Shown here one piece after another: positions 8,829-16,451 of a DNA stretch of 64,000 nucleotides. The DNA is from Dehalococcoidia bacterium. Its GTDB lineage: Bacteria > Chloroflexota > Dehalococcoidia > UBA3495. Within the stretch, counting starts at the first letter, position 1. Every line of letters begins with the position of its first letter. The notes below the pieces were generated by a model. That model did not search any database, was not told where the DNA came from, and saw nothing but the letters and a program-made list of their open reading frames with translations. Where the stretch lies: assembly GCA_030753265.1 (NCBI GenBank), contig JASMCQ010000058.1, forward strand, positions 24,859 through 88,858, written 5' to 3'. The translations under genes and the position numbers were made by a program.

Positions 8829-10040
8829 ATGCCCCTGGACCTGGGTGAGACCCTCCATCAACTGGACCGGGTGGCCCAGGGTTTGGGCCAGTCCCGGGAG
8901 GACCGGGAAGCCCGGCTGACCGCCCTGCTGGAGGCGGCCCAGGGAGTCGACCCCGCCGAGGCCGCCGAGATCACCCGCACCTCCACCGACCGGCCTTTTC
9001 TGGCCGCCCAAGTGGAAGACCGCCTGGTGGGCAGCTACGCGCCGCCGCCACCGCCGGCGGACTGGTCGGTGACGGCGGTGGACGGCTCCCACATCGACGT
9101 TGACCGGCACCTTCCGGTTAGCTGCCACTTGATCAACCTCGGCGGGTGCGTTCTGACCTACGGCGGACGTCCCGATGCCAGCTTCTTCAGCCATCCCCAA
9201 CTCGGGGCCGGCCCGTCGGAACTCTACCTCGTTGACCCCGGAAATCCCGCCCAGGAAGAGGCCGTAACCGGCCCCCTTCTAGGCCTGGTGCGGACGGTGC
9301 GGGAGCTGGAGCAACTGGCCGAGGTCGTCGCCGAGTGCCCCTCCGATACGCCGGTCCTGGCGTTGGTCGACGGCTCCCTGGTGCTCTGGGGACTGTCCGG
9401 CCAGGGATACCGGCCCTTCGTGAGGGAGGCGATTATTCGCGACCGGCTGATTCCGGCGCTGGAGCGGCTACGGCACCTGGCCGAGCGCCGTCCGGTCACC
9501 CTGGCCGCCTACGTCTCCCTGCCCCGGAGCACCGAGGTGGTCAACGCCATCAGATGCTGCCTCTGCCCCCACGACCTGGGTGTGTGCCGCCAGTCCTGCG
9601 GCAACCGGCGCTCCGTCCGCTCCCCTTGCGACCTGGCCGGAGGCGTCCTGGACCGGGACCTGTTCCAGCGGCGGCTGCCCCCAGGGTGGCGCTCCCCCAT
9701 CTACCGGACCAACTCCTCGGTCCCCAGGGAGAACTACGGGGAGGCCCAGCAGGTCTATTTCTACTACCTGCACGGCGGCGAGGAGATAGCCAGGGTGGAG
9801 GTCCCCCGGTGGGTCGCGCTGGACGAGACGCTATTGTCCCTGGGCCACAGCCTGATCCTGGACCAGTGCCGCCGGGGCCAGGGGTACCCGGTGGCGATCT
9901 CCGAGGCCCACGAGCAGGCCGTGATCGGCGCCTCCGACCGCCGGCTGTTCAAGGAAACGCTGACCGAGGTTCTGGAACGCCAGGGACTTCCCGCCTACAC
10001 TTCGGAAAAAGAGCGCTCCAAGCGCACGCCGTGGGTGTGA
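8829..10040 (+). CDS. NurA-domain nuclease with a cysteine cluster
   Basis: 403 residues. TAVDGSHID (D85) and ALVDGSL (D181) are the acidic metal-binding motifs of NurA 5'-3' nucleases, which work with the HerA helicase in double-strand-break resection in archaea and some bacteria. The gene starts 7 bases after the selB stop and is probably cotranscribed. No herA is adjacent. Unusual for the family is a cysteine-rich segment, CCLCPHDLGVCRQSC (C243, C244, C246, C253, C257), which could hold zinc or an iron-sulfur cluster. The family assignment rests on the motif pair and overall organisation. Confidence 0.8.
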   Translation: MPLDLGETLHQLDRVAQGLGQSREDREARLTALLEAAQGVDPAEAAEITRTSTDRPFLAAQVEDRLVGSYAPPPPPADWSVTAVDGSHIDVDRHLPVSCHLINLGGCVLTYGGRPDASFFSHPQLGAGPSELYLVDPGNPAQEEAVTGPLLGLVRTVRELEQLAEVVAECPSDTPVLALVDGSLVLWGLSGQGYRPFVREAIIRDRLIPALERLRHLAERRPVTLAAYVSLPRSTEVVNAIRCCLCPHDLGVCRQSCGNRRSVRSPCDLAGGVLDRDLFQRRLPPGWRSPIYRTNSSVPRENYGEAQQVYFYYLHGGEEIARVEVPRWVALDETLLSLGHSLILDQCRRGQGYPVAISEAHEQAVIGASDRRLFKETLTEVLERQGLPAYTSEKERSKRTPWV

Positions 10041-10194
10041 GGGGGGCGGCGCATCAAGACGCTAGCAGAAGTGGCCCGCCCAAAGAGCAGCGGTAGACTG
10101 TGGCGGAAAGGCGAGACTGTCGCCTGATATTGCCCCAATCTTTTCCGACTGGCTGAGTCCACCTCGGACAATTGGTCCGCCCCCCCACCATACT

Positions 10195-10223
10195 TTCACA
10201 ATGGTCATGGAATGTGATATATT
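10195..10223 (+). promoter_or_regulatory. Promoter of the cysteine leader-cysK-cysE operon
   Basis: TTCACA (10195-10200) and TATATT (10218-10223) each match the sigma-70 consensus at five of six bases, with an exact 17-base spacer. The start point expected about seven bases beyond the -10 falls near 10230, only a few bases before the leader ATG at 10233, so the transcript should be leaderless or nearly so. An imperfect palindrome CGGACAATTGGTCCG (10165-10179) upstream of the -35 might bind a regulator. Confidence 0.6.
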
Positions 10224-10232
10224 CTGTCCGCC

Positions 10233-10358
10233 ATGGCAATCACCGCGAAGGATTCCGAGATGTGTAGCCAAGTCGACCGAAACCCCGGTTGTTGTTGTAC
10301 CTGTTGTACTTGTTGCACTTGTTGTATTTTGAGGGTGAGGTCTTTCGCCTGTAAATGA
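10233..10358 (+). CDS. Cysteine-rich leader peptide of the cysK-cysE attenuator
   Basis: A 41-codon open frame ends with TGA at 10356-10358. Codons 20-31 read Cys-Cys-Cys-Thr-Cys-Cys-Thr-Cys-Cys-Thr-Cys-Cys, nine cysteines in twelve codons; further cysteines are at codons 11 and 40. The run is built from a nine-base TGT-TGT-ACT repeat. An internal ATG at 10260, preceded by AAGGA at 7 bases, is an alternative start that keeps the whole run. Position between a strong promoter and a terminator-like hairpin just before cysK argues that its translation senses Cys-tRNA supply. Poly-Cys leader peptides are known before sulfur genes in mycobacteria; I infer the same logic here. Confidence 0.8.
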   Translation: MAITAKDSEMCSQVDRNPGCCCTCCTCCTCCILRVRSFACK

Positions 10359-10398
10359 TTGTCCAAAGAAAACCAGGCTGAAAAGACCAGAACCCTCA
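10330..10398 (+). promoter_or_regulatory. Predicted antiterminator stem of the cysteine attenuator
   Basis: Three paired blocks can form one long hairpin: TGAGGGT (10330-10336) with ACCCTCA (10392-10398), GGTCTTT (10339-10345) with AAAGACC (10382-10388), and GCCTG (10347-10351) with CAGGC (10374-10378). That is 19 base pairs with small internal loops; the leader stop codon lies in the apical loop. The 3' side uses up the 5' arm of the terminator, so the two structures exclude each other. A ribosome at the stop codon would cover the upstream strand; one stalled in the Cys run would leave it free. Confidence 0.7.
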
Positions 10399-10419
10399 GT
10401 GAAATCACTGGGGGTTTTT
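10393..10419 (+). terminator. Intrinsic terminator acting as the attenuator before cysK
   Basis: CCCTCAGTG (10393-10401) pairs with CACTGGGGG (10406-10414), nine pairs with one G-U, around an AAAT loop and followed directly by TTTTT (10415-10419). It sits 35 bases after the leader-peptide stop and 32 before the cysK start, where a terminator only makes sense if it is conditional. Confidence 0.8.
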
Positions 10420-10450
10420 GGCGTAATGATCATTTTGAGGAGGCACAACC

Positions 10451-11371
10451 GTGAGAATAGCTGATGATATTACTGGCCTGATCGGTGGGACGCCGTTGGT
10501 AAAATTGAACCGCATCTTGGACGGAGCAGCGGCCACCGTGGCGGCCAAGCTTGAATCGTTCAATCCTTGCAGCAGCGTCAAAGATAGAATCGGCCTGTCG
10601 ATGATCGCGGCGGCGGAAAAAGCCGGTCTGATCGGGCCAAACACCGTCATTGTTGAACCGACAAGCGGCAATACTGGGATTGGATTGGCCCTGGTCTGTG
10701 CCTCCAAGGGGTACCGGTTGCTTCTAACCATGCCGGAGACGATGACGGAGGAAAGGCGGCAACTCCTGGCTGCTTTTGGCTGCGAGTTGGTTCTGACTCC
10801 GGGAAGTGAGGGAATGAAAGGGGCCATCGGCAAGGCTGAGCAGATAGTGAAAGAAGACCCGAACGCCTTCATGCCACAACAGTTCATGAATCCGGCGAAC
10901 CCCGAGGTTCACCGGCTCACCACTGCCGAGGAGATTTGGAACGACACCGATGGCCAGGTGGATATCCTAGTGTCGGGAGTGGGTACCGGCGGGACGATAA
11001 CCGGAGTTGCCGAAGTAATCAAACCGCGAAAACCAAGTTTCAAAGCTATTGCAGTCGAGCCTGTGGCTTCGCCGGTCCTTTCCGGTGGAAGTCCCGGGCC
11101 CCACAAGATACAGGGAATAGGAGCCGGGTTTGTTCCGCAGGTCCTCCGTACGGACCTGATTGACGAGATCATCCAGGTATCTAACGAAGATGCCGCGGCG
11201 ACGGCCAAGCGGCTTGCCAGAGAAGAAGGGATATTGGCAGGCATATCTTCAGGCGCCGCGGTCTGGTCTGCCATACAGGTTGCCAAGAGACCGGAGAACG
11301 CCGGCAAGCTTATCGTGGTGATCGCACCCGATACCGGGGAGCGATATCTATCCACGGGACTCTTCGCGTAA
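10451..11371 (+). CDS. cysK: Cysteine synthase A (O-acetylserine sulfhydrylase)
   Basis: 306 residues. PLP enzyme that makes L-cysteine from O-acetylserine and sulfide. [10 protein letters not shown] carries the PLP-binding lysine K44; TSGNTG (71-76) binds substrate carboxylate and [10 protein letters not shown] binds the PLP phosphate; the C-terminus [10 protein letters not shown] is typical of CysK. The start is GTG at 10451, preceded by AGGAGG at a 7-base spacing. It is the first structural gene after the cysteine attenuator and is followed 71 bases later by cysE, so both steps of cysteine synthesis from serine are controlled together. Confidence 0.96.
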   Translation: MRIADDITGLIGGTPLVKLNRILDGAAATVAAKLESFNPCSSVKDRIGLSMIAAAEKAGLIGPNTVIVEPTSGNTGIGLALVCASKGYRLLLTMPETMTEERRQLLAAFGCELVLTPGSEGMKGAIGKAEQIVKEDPNAFMPQQFMNPANPEVHRLTTAEEIWNDTDGQVDILVSGVGTGGTITGVAEVIKPRKPSFKAIAVEPVASPVLSGGSPGPHKIQGIGAGFVPQVLRTDLIDEIIQVSNEDAAATAKRLAREEGILAGISSGAAVWSAIQVAKRPENAGKLIVVIAPDTGERYLSTGLFA

Positions 11372-11442
11372 TCCAAACCTGGTTCTCAATAAAGTCTGAA
11401 GCTTCGCCGGAGCAGTAAAACCACAATTAGGACAGGCCTGTG

Positions 11443-12168
11443 ATGTTTGGAAGACTGAGAGAAGATATAGCAACTGTCTTCAAGATGGACCCGGCCGCGC
11501 GGACCAGACTCGAGATAGTCTTCTGCTATCCGGGTCTCCACGCGGTGTGGATATACCGAGTCTCGAATTACCTGTGGCGGCACAAGATCTATTTCCTTGC
11601 CCGTTTGCTTTCCCACATCGGCCGGTTTCTAACCGGGATTGAAATACATCCGGGGGCCACGATCGGCCGGCGGTTCTTTATCGACCATGGCTCCGGAGTC
11701 GTGATCGGAGAAACCGCGGAGATTGCCGACGATGTCTTGATGTACCAGGGAGTCGTGCTGGGGGGGACTTCGCTGGATAAGGGTAAGCGTCACCCAACCG
11801 TGGGCAGCAATGTTGTGATGGGAGGTGGATCCGCTGTCCTTGGCCCAGTGGTTTTGGGTGATGGCGCGAAGGTCGGCGCCGGCTCTGTTGTCGTGAAAAC
11901 CGTTCCTCCGTTCGCGACGGTCGTCGGCGTCCCCGGCAAAGTGGTCCAAGAGAAACCACACCCGATGGCCGTTCTTGACCATGCAGACCTTCCGGATCCG
12001 GTTGCGGAGGCTATCACGCTGGTACTGCGCAGCCACGAAAGACTTCAGGACCGAGTAGGTCAACTCGAGGAGAAGCTTGGGGCGGTGCAAAAGGCAACGG
12101 CAACGAACCACCGCCCAGAGCGTGAAGAAGCCCTGTTGGCTGAGTTTACTCGCGGTGCGGGTATCTAA
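11443..12168 (+). CDS. cysE: Serine O-acetyltransferase
   Basis: 241 residues. Left-handed beta-helix acyltransferase that converts serine and acetyl-CoA to O-acetylserine. The hexapeptide region runs from IHPGATIG to the GVPGKVV end; [10 protein letters not shown] contains the catalytic Asp/His (D81, H82). The protein ends in GAGI: a C-terminal Ile of this kind inserts into the CysK active site to form the cysteine synthase complex, as in E. coli CysE (GDGI). A GTG directly before the ATG is an alternative start. Second gene of the attenuated cysK-cysE operon. Confidence 0.95.
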   Translation: MFGRLREDIATVFKMDPAARTRLEIVFCYPGLHAVWIYRVSNYLWRHKIYFLARLLSHIGRFLTGIEIHPGATIGRRFFIDHGSGVVIGETAEIADDVLMYQGVVLGGTSLDKGKRHPTVGSNVVMGGGSAVLGPVVLGDGAKVGAGSVVVKTVPPFATVVGVPGKVVQEKPHPMAVLDHADLPDPVAEAITLVLRSHERLQDRVGQLEEKLGAVQKATATNHRPEREEALLAEFTRGAGI

Positions 12169-12817
12169 CGCCAAATATCGAAAATTGCCCTTATGACCAT
12201 CCGTTCACCCTAAGCCTAGCCGCAGGGCGCGGGGAGCCGCAAGCTGAGTCGCTCCTGCCGGGGCCCTGCTCTTAGCCCACCGCGTCGAGTGGCCACCCAC
12301 GGCCCCCTCTAGCCGAAAAGCCGGAAAGCCCCAGCCTGTTCTCCGTGTATCCACCTGTCTCGAAATAGGCAACCGCCCGGCTGCATTTCAATTTGGATCA
12401 GGTCTACGAGTCATTTGAAGCTGAATTGATGGCGACGCGCTAAATTCGGGCAGGCGGAGGGGGGGTTCTCAAGTTTCGCACATATGCGGCAACGGCGAGG
12501 CGGAGTTGCTTCCCGGACCGCTGGTGGGGAGGTCTCCCGGAGTGGCTAGAGAGATGGAAGCTGGTGCCTGTCAGGATTTGGGGTACGAATCGAGTCCGGC
12601 TTTTCCACTAGGGCGGAGCGACCCAAAAGATGCCATTAGCTCGGCCTGTGAAGCGTTGACAATGCCACGGGATCAAGGTTTATGTTTATGTCAAGTCGGG
12701 AAAGGCGCCAAAAAAGCAGGGAGAGTTGGAAGACCCCGTCAATCCGTTCACTGAGCGTTCGAGGTCGTAATCCGAATAGTGGATGGCAATGACGCATATC
12801 AAGATTAGGGGTGAATA
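12169..12817. other. Intergenic region, no gene recognised
   Basis: About 650 bases. The only sizeable open frame (82 codons from 12506) has no family features or ribosome binding site and is not called. GGTACGAATC near 12583 resembles a tRNA T-arm, but no cloverleaf can be built. A candidate promoter for the response regulator lies at 12656. Confidence 0.4.
12656..12684 (+). promoter_or_regulatory. Candidate promoter of the receiver-domain gene
   Basis: A perfect TTGACA (12656-12661) is followed at 17 bases by the poor -10 TTTATG (12679-12684), or at 19 bases by TATGTT. The leader to the GTG start would be about 130 bases. Confidence 0.35.
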
Positions 12818-13204
12818 GTGTCAATACCTGATAAGACTGTCTTGGTAGTCGACGATGAGGCCATCATTAGAGATTGCATTCAGATCGGAATCGAATCTAC
12901 AAAAGGCTGGAAAGTCTTACAGGCCGACACCGGTATTGCCGGCTTCGCGGCCGCCAAAGAAGAGCAACCGGACGTAATCCTACTGGATGTTTCAATGCCC
13001 GAGATGGACGGTGTCACGGCCCTTCAAGAACTCCAGCACGACGAAGCTACGCGGCACATTCCGGTAATCATGATGACCGCTTTGTCCGGCGAAAAAGACC
13101 GGCGGATTTATGGGGAATTGGGGGCCACCTGGCTCATCCCCAAACCTTTCGATGTCATCGAATTGCCTGACGAAGTGGCAACCGTATTGGGCTGGAACTC
13201 CTAA
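12818..13204 (+). CDS. Stand-alone response-regulator receiver protein
   Basis: 128 residues, a receiver domain and nothing more. The acidic pair D12-D13 (VVDDE), the phosphoacceptor D57 in LLDVSMPEMDG, T87 in MMTAL and K109 in IPKPF are all in place, so it should be phosphorylatable. No output domain is attached and no histidine kinase is adjacent, so it belongs to the single-domain regulators that act by protein contacts or in phosphorelays. The GTG at 12818 follows AGGGG at about 6 bases; an earlier GTG is less likely. Confidence 0.9.
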   Translation: MSIPDKTVLVVDDEAIIRDCIQIGIESTKGWKVLQADTGIAGFAAAKEEQPDVILLDVSMPEMDGVTALQELQHDEATRHIPVIMMTALSGEKDRRIYGELGATWLIPKPFDVIELPDEVATVLGWNS

Positions 13205-13705
13205 CCTCGATTTCCGCGACCCCGCCCTAGGACGCCGTGAACCGCATACCGGTATCCCGAGTGCGTCCACTGCCATCTGGTTCGCGGAATTGCCCCACTA
13301 TCATGGGGTAACAACCTCTCCTCCCAATCCCGGCGTAACCTCGAACAATCGCCTGTCCCTGACCAATGGCCTTGCCCCAAAAGTACTCTGGACAATGTCA
13401 CCCCGAGTGAAGCGAGGGGTCTGGGGCGGTGGGTCCAGGTTTCAAATGGGGAGCCCGGCACCAGATTCCTCGTCGCTTTGCTCCTCGGAATGACAGTCTA
13501 GAGGGAACCCCTGACCAATTCACTCCCCCCAGGGTAGCTCCTCAGCCGTTACCAATACCGGACTCCAGGTTGGGCCGGCCAGGTGCCGGACGAACCCGGC
13601 AGGTCCGTTCCGGCACACCGGCCACCGTTTCTCCGGACGGCAACACCTCAGCTGGCTGGAACACCAACCGCCCAGCGGTCGCAATCAGCCAGGCTCGTAT
13701 GCCGG
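13205..13705. other. Intergenic region holding a MITE-like element
   Basis: About 500 bases between the receiver gene and the convergent crotonase. It contains one copy of the dispersed element described at 13368-13510. No gene is supported. Confidence 0.5.
13368..13510 (+). repeat. MITE-like dispersed element, copy 1
   Basis: The core TCACCCCGAGTGAAGCGAGG and, further on, AGATTCCTCGTCGCTT and CTCCTCGGAATGACA are shared in the same order with copy 2 at 42991-43132. The left end GCCTTGCCCCAAAA resembles the inverted right end seen in copy 2. It has no coding capacity, so it would need a transposase in trans. Confidence 0.7.
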
Positions 13706-14491
13706 TCAGCGGCCCTTGAACTCCGGCGTCCGCCTTTCGCGCCAGGCCGCGTGGCCCTCGACCCGGTCCTCGCTGAGCACGGTGGCCATGAAGCGGAAAA
13801 AGTTGGCGTCGCATGCGCTGTCCGGGCCGGTGTCCATGCCCTGCTTGATATCCTCCTTGGTCAGCCGCACCGAGATGGGAGCCAACTCGGTGATCTCCCT
13901 CGCCCAGACCATGGCCTCGGCCATCAGGCCCTCCGCGGGCACCACCTTGTTGGCCAAGCCCACCCGGTACGCCTCCTGGGCGTCGATCCGGCGAGACATT
14001 ATGGCCATCTCCATGGCCTTGCCTTTGCCCACCCACTGGGCCAGGCGCGCCGAGCCGGCGTAGGCGGGAATAATGCCGAGCCTGGTCATTGGGAAGCCGA
14101 AGCTGGCGTTCTCTGAGGCGATCACCAGGTCGGACAAGACCACCAGGTTCAGCCCGGCGCCGATGGCATAACCGTTGACCGCCGCGATGACAACCTTGGG
14201 GTATTTGTCCAGCGCCTCCAGAGGGCTGCGGCCCCGCCGGACCAGATAGTCCGCCGGGCCATCCGCGTGGTGCGTCTTATCACTCTTCACGAAGGCCCCG
14301 GCGCAGAACGACCGGTCTCCGGCTCCAGTCAGGATGGTGCACAGCACGTCATCGTCTTCCTGCATCACCCCCAGCACGTCCTTGATCTCCTCGTGCATCC
14401 CCGGCGCCAGGGCGTTCATGTTCCGGGGACGGTTCAGGGTGACGATGCCCACGTGGTCCCGCTTCTCGTACAGAATGTTCTCGTATTCCAT
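13706..14491 (-). CDS. Enoyl-CoA hydratase/isomerase (crotonase) family protein
   Basis: 261 residues with the crotonase fold: FCAGAF, VNGYAIGAGLNLV (oxyanion hole) and FGFPMTRLGIIPAYAG. The two glutamates that act as acid/base in true enoyl-CoA hydratases are replaced: the C-E-L position reads L-N-L and the P-E position reads P-M. It is therefore unlikely to be a simple hydratase and may be a decarboxylase, isomerase or hydrolase of the superfamily. AGGAGG lies four bases before the chosen ATG. It is probably cotranscribed with the upstream PrpD-family gene on the same strand. Confidence 0.88.
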   Translation of the reverse strand: MEYENILYEKRDHVGIVTLNRPRNMNALAPGMHEEIKDVLGVMQEDDDVLCTILTGAGDRSFCAGAFVKSDKTHHADGPADYLVRRGRSPLEALDKYPKVVIAAVNGYAIGAGLNLVVLSDLVIASENASFGFPMTRLGIIPAYAGSARLAQWVGKGKAMEMAIMSRRIDAQEAYRVGLANKVVPAEGLMAEAMVWAREITELAPISVRLTKEDIKQGMDTGPDSACDANFFRFMATVLSEDRVEGHAAWRERRTPEFKGR

Positions 14492-14585
14492 GGTGCCTCC
14501 TCTCATTTCGTTGCGTTCCGGCTTCCTGCCGGCTCCTCTCTGCCGATGCCCGGCCAGGCCCCGTTCGGACCCGCGGCGTCAGAGG

Positions 14586-15956
14586 CTACAGAACCAAAGC
14601 CGGCGGTATCTCGGCTACATTCTCCATCTCTTCCAACTGCCACAGGCGGTCCAGGATGGAGCGGACCCACTCATCGCTCAGGATGCCCAGGGTGTTGATG
14701 CGGAACTTGTCCTCGATCTCCCCATCGCTCATGGGGTCTCTGGTGTCTCCCTTGATGCTGTTCACCTCGCCCACGTGCCGCTGACCGCTCGTGGTCACCA
14801 CCTCCACCCGAGTGGAGTGGCCCACGGGAACGCTCTCGTAGGCTTTGGTGAACTCAGGGTTGCTCACCACCTCCACCTTCTGCAGCAGGGCCATTAGCTC
14901 CGGGTCCCGGATGCGCTCCATCGTGAACTGGCGGGGCCCCACGGTGCCGTCCAGCAAGGCCGCCGCCACCACGTAGGGTATGCTGTGGTCCGCCGTCTCC
15001 CGGGTCTCGGGGCGCCAGTTCACCTCATCGGTGCCCATGCCTCGCTTGGCCGGCTCGTAGACCTCCACGATGACCCGTTCCACGTCCCTGGTGCTTTTCA
15101 GGCTGGCGTGCGCTCTTTCAGCCGCCATAATCGACGAGATGGTAGACCCGCAGGAAGCCCTGGCCTTGATAATAGTGTCCAATATCTTGAAAGGGGCGCC
15201 ACGGCCGCCCATGCTCTCCAGGGCAAAGGCCTCCCCGGACACCTTGCGGAACCACCCAGCCGCTCCCTCGAACGGGAGGTTCGGCCCTTCCATCCCTTGA
15301 CGGGCCAGCAGCGCGGCGAACACCCCCGCCTTTCCCGCCTGGCCCGCGGCCACCGCTTTCCACATGGAGAGACGGCCGCTGCGCGTCTGCCCGAGGGCGT
15401 TGTTGGGCACGACTGCCAGGGAGATGCAATGAGCCATCTGCTCCTGGGAAAGGCCCAGAATCTTCCCCGCCGCGATCGCGACGGCCAAGACCACTCTGGT
15501 GGCGGCGTCCCAGCCCGGAGTCCGGGTGGCATCGCCAACCCGCAGGTAGATCTCGTAGGCCAACACGATGGCGTTGATGAACTCCCGCCCGCTGGCGTGG
15601 GTCGGCTCGGCCACCGCCAGGACCGGAGTGAGGGTATCGCTGGGGTGCCCTCCGCCACTCCCCGGCCAGTGATACACGTCGTTGGATTCCATATACCGGG
15701 CCGTGGCGGCGTTGGCGAAAGCCGCCATCTCAGGAGAACTCGTCTCCCGAGTGCCCAGGACGGTGGCCGCCATGGGGCTGGACGAAAGAGCAGCCATGGC
15801 CCGTACGATCCGGCACGGTTCTCCGGAGAAGCCCCCAACCAGGGCGCCCATGGTGTCGATCACCCTCACCTTGGCGGCGTGAATGACCGCCGGAGGCAGG
15901 TCCTCGTAGTTCAGAGCGCAGGCATAAGTGGCCAACCGTTCCTGGAGCTTATCCAT
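14586..15956 (-). CDS. MmgE/PrpD family protein
   Basis: 456 residues, the usual family length. Members include 2-methylcitrate dehydratase and cis-aconitate decarboxylase; most environmental paralogues have no proven substrate. Family blocks visible are RVIDTMGALVGGF, ESNDVYHWPGSGGGHPSDT (the last part being the conserved GHPSD) and a KARASCGSTISS block near the middle. GGGGGGAG precedes the ATG at four bases. Its neighbours are a crotonase and a CoA transferase, so it probably belongs to a carboxylic-acid degradation route, not the classical methylcitrate cycle, whose other genes are missing. Confidence 0.9.
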   Translation of the reverse strand: MDKLQERLATYACALNYEDLPPAVIHAAKVRVIDTMGALVGGFSGEPCRIVRAMAALSSSPMAATVLGTRETSSPEMAAFANAATARYMESNDVYHWPGSGGGHPSDTLTPVLAVAEPTHASGREFINAIVLAYEIYLRVGDATRTPGWDAATRVVLAVAIAAGKILGLSQEQMAHCISLAVVPNNALGQTRSGRLSMWKAVAAGQAGKAGVFAALLARQGMEGPNLPFEGAAGWFRKVSGEAFALESMGGRGAPFKILDTIIKARASCGSTISSIMAAERAHASLKSTRDVERVIVEVYEPAKRGMGTDEVNWRPETRETADHSIPYVVAAALLDGTVGPRQFTMERIRDPELMALLQKVEVVSNPEFTKAYESVPVGHSTRVEVVTTSGQRHVGEVNSIKGDTRDPMSDGEIEDKFRINTLGILSDEWVRSILDRLWQLEEMENVAEIPPALVL

Positions 15957-16451
15957 ACGACTCCCCCCTTATCTTGGTTGCACCACCGTCGCTTCGCCCG
16001 CGAACATCTTCCCGGAAAGCAGGCGTTCAGCCCGGTAAACTGGGTAGGATCCATCATCAGGACAGTGATGGAGGAATAGTAGCGTCAACTGGGAAGATTT
16101 GTCCAGAACCGCCTCGCTCACCGAGTATCGATGGGGGAGTCCCGCGTGCCTTTGCCCCGAACAGTGTTATCGCGGGTCAGGGAAGCCGCCAGGCCAAGCC
16201 ACGACTGATACTGGCGACATGGATGCAGACCCATTCGCAGTTCGTGAATCACCGGCTTTTGAATGGACAGTTATACTTGTTCTGGAACTTGGTTGGGGCC
16301 AAATCCCCCTGTATCCCCCTTTAACAAAGGGGGACCGTGGAGGGCCTCCTCGCAATCCTTGCCAACGTGAGGCCCATGAGACCAGGGCCACCGTGCATCC
16401 CCCTTTGCAAAAGGGGACCGAGGGGGATTTCCTCGCAATCCTCGCCGGCGC
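15957..16451. other. Intergenic region with CCCCCTTT hairpins
   Basis: About 495 bases without a supported gene. It contains two copies of a short hairpin: CCCCCTTT-aac-AAAGGGGG at 16315-16333, and CCCCTTT-gca-AAAGGGG at 16400-16416, both beside ATCC and GGGGACCG-type flanks. They may terminate transcription of the CoA-transferase gene that ends at 16452. Confidence 0.55.

Noticed and set aside
10041..10450. T-box or SAM riboswitch before cysK
   Set aside because: No T-box sequence (TGGNACCGCG) or S-box core is seen; the Cys-rich frame and alternative stems explain the region better.
12506..12754. 82-codon open frame and a T-arm-like GGTACGAATC near 12583
   Set aside because: The frame has no ribosome binding site or family features, and no acceptor, D and anticodon stems can be paired around the T-arm-like sequence, so neither a gene nor a tRNA is called.
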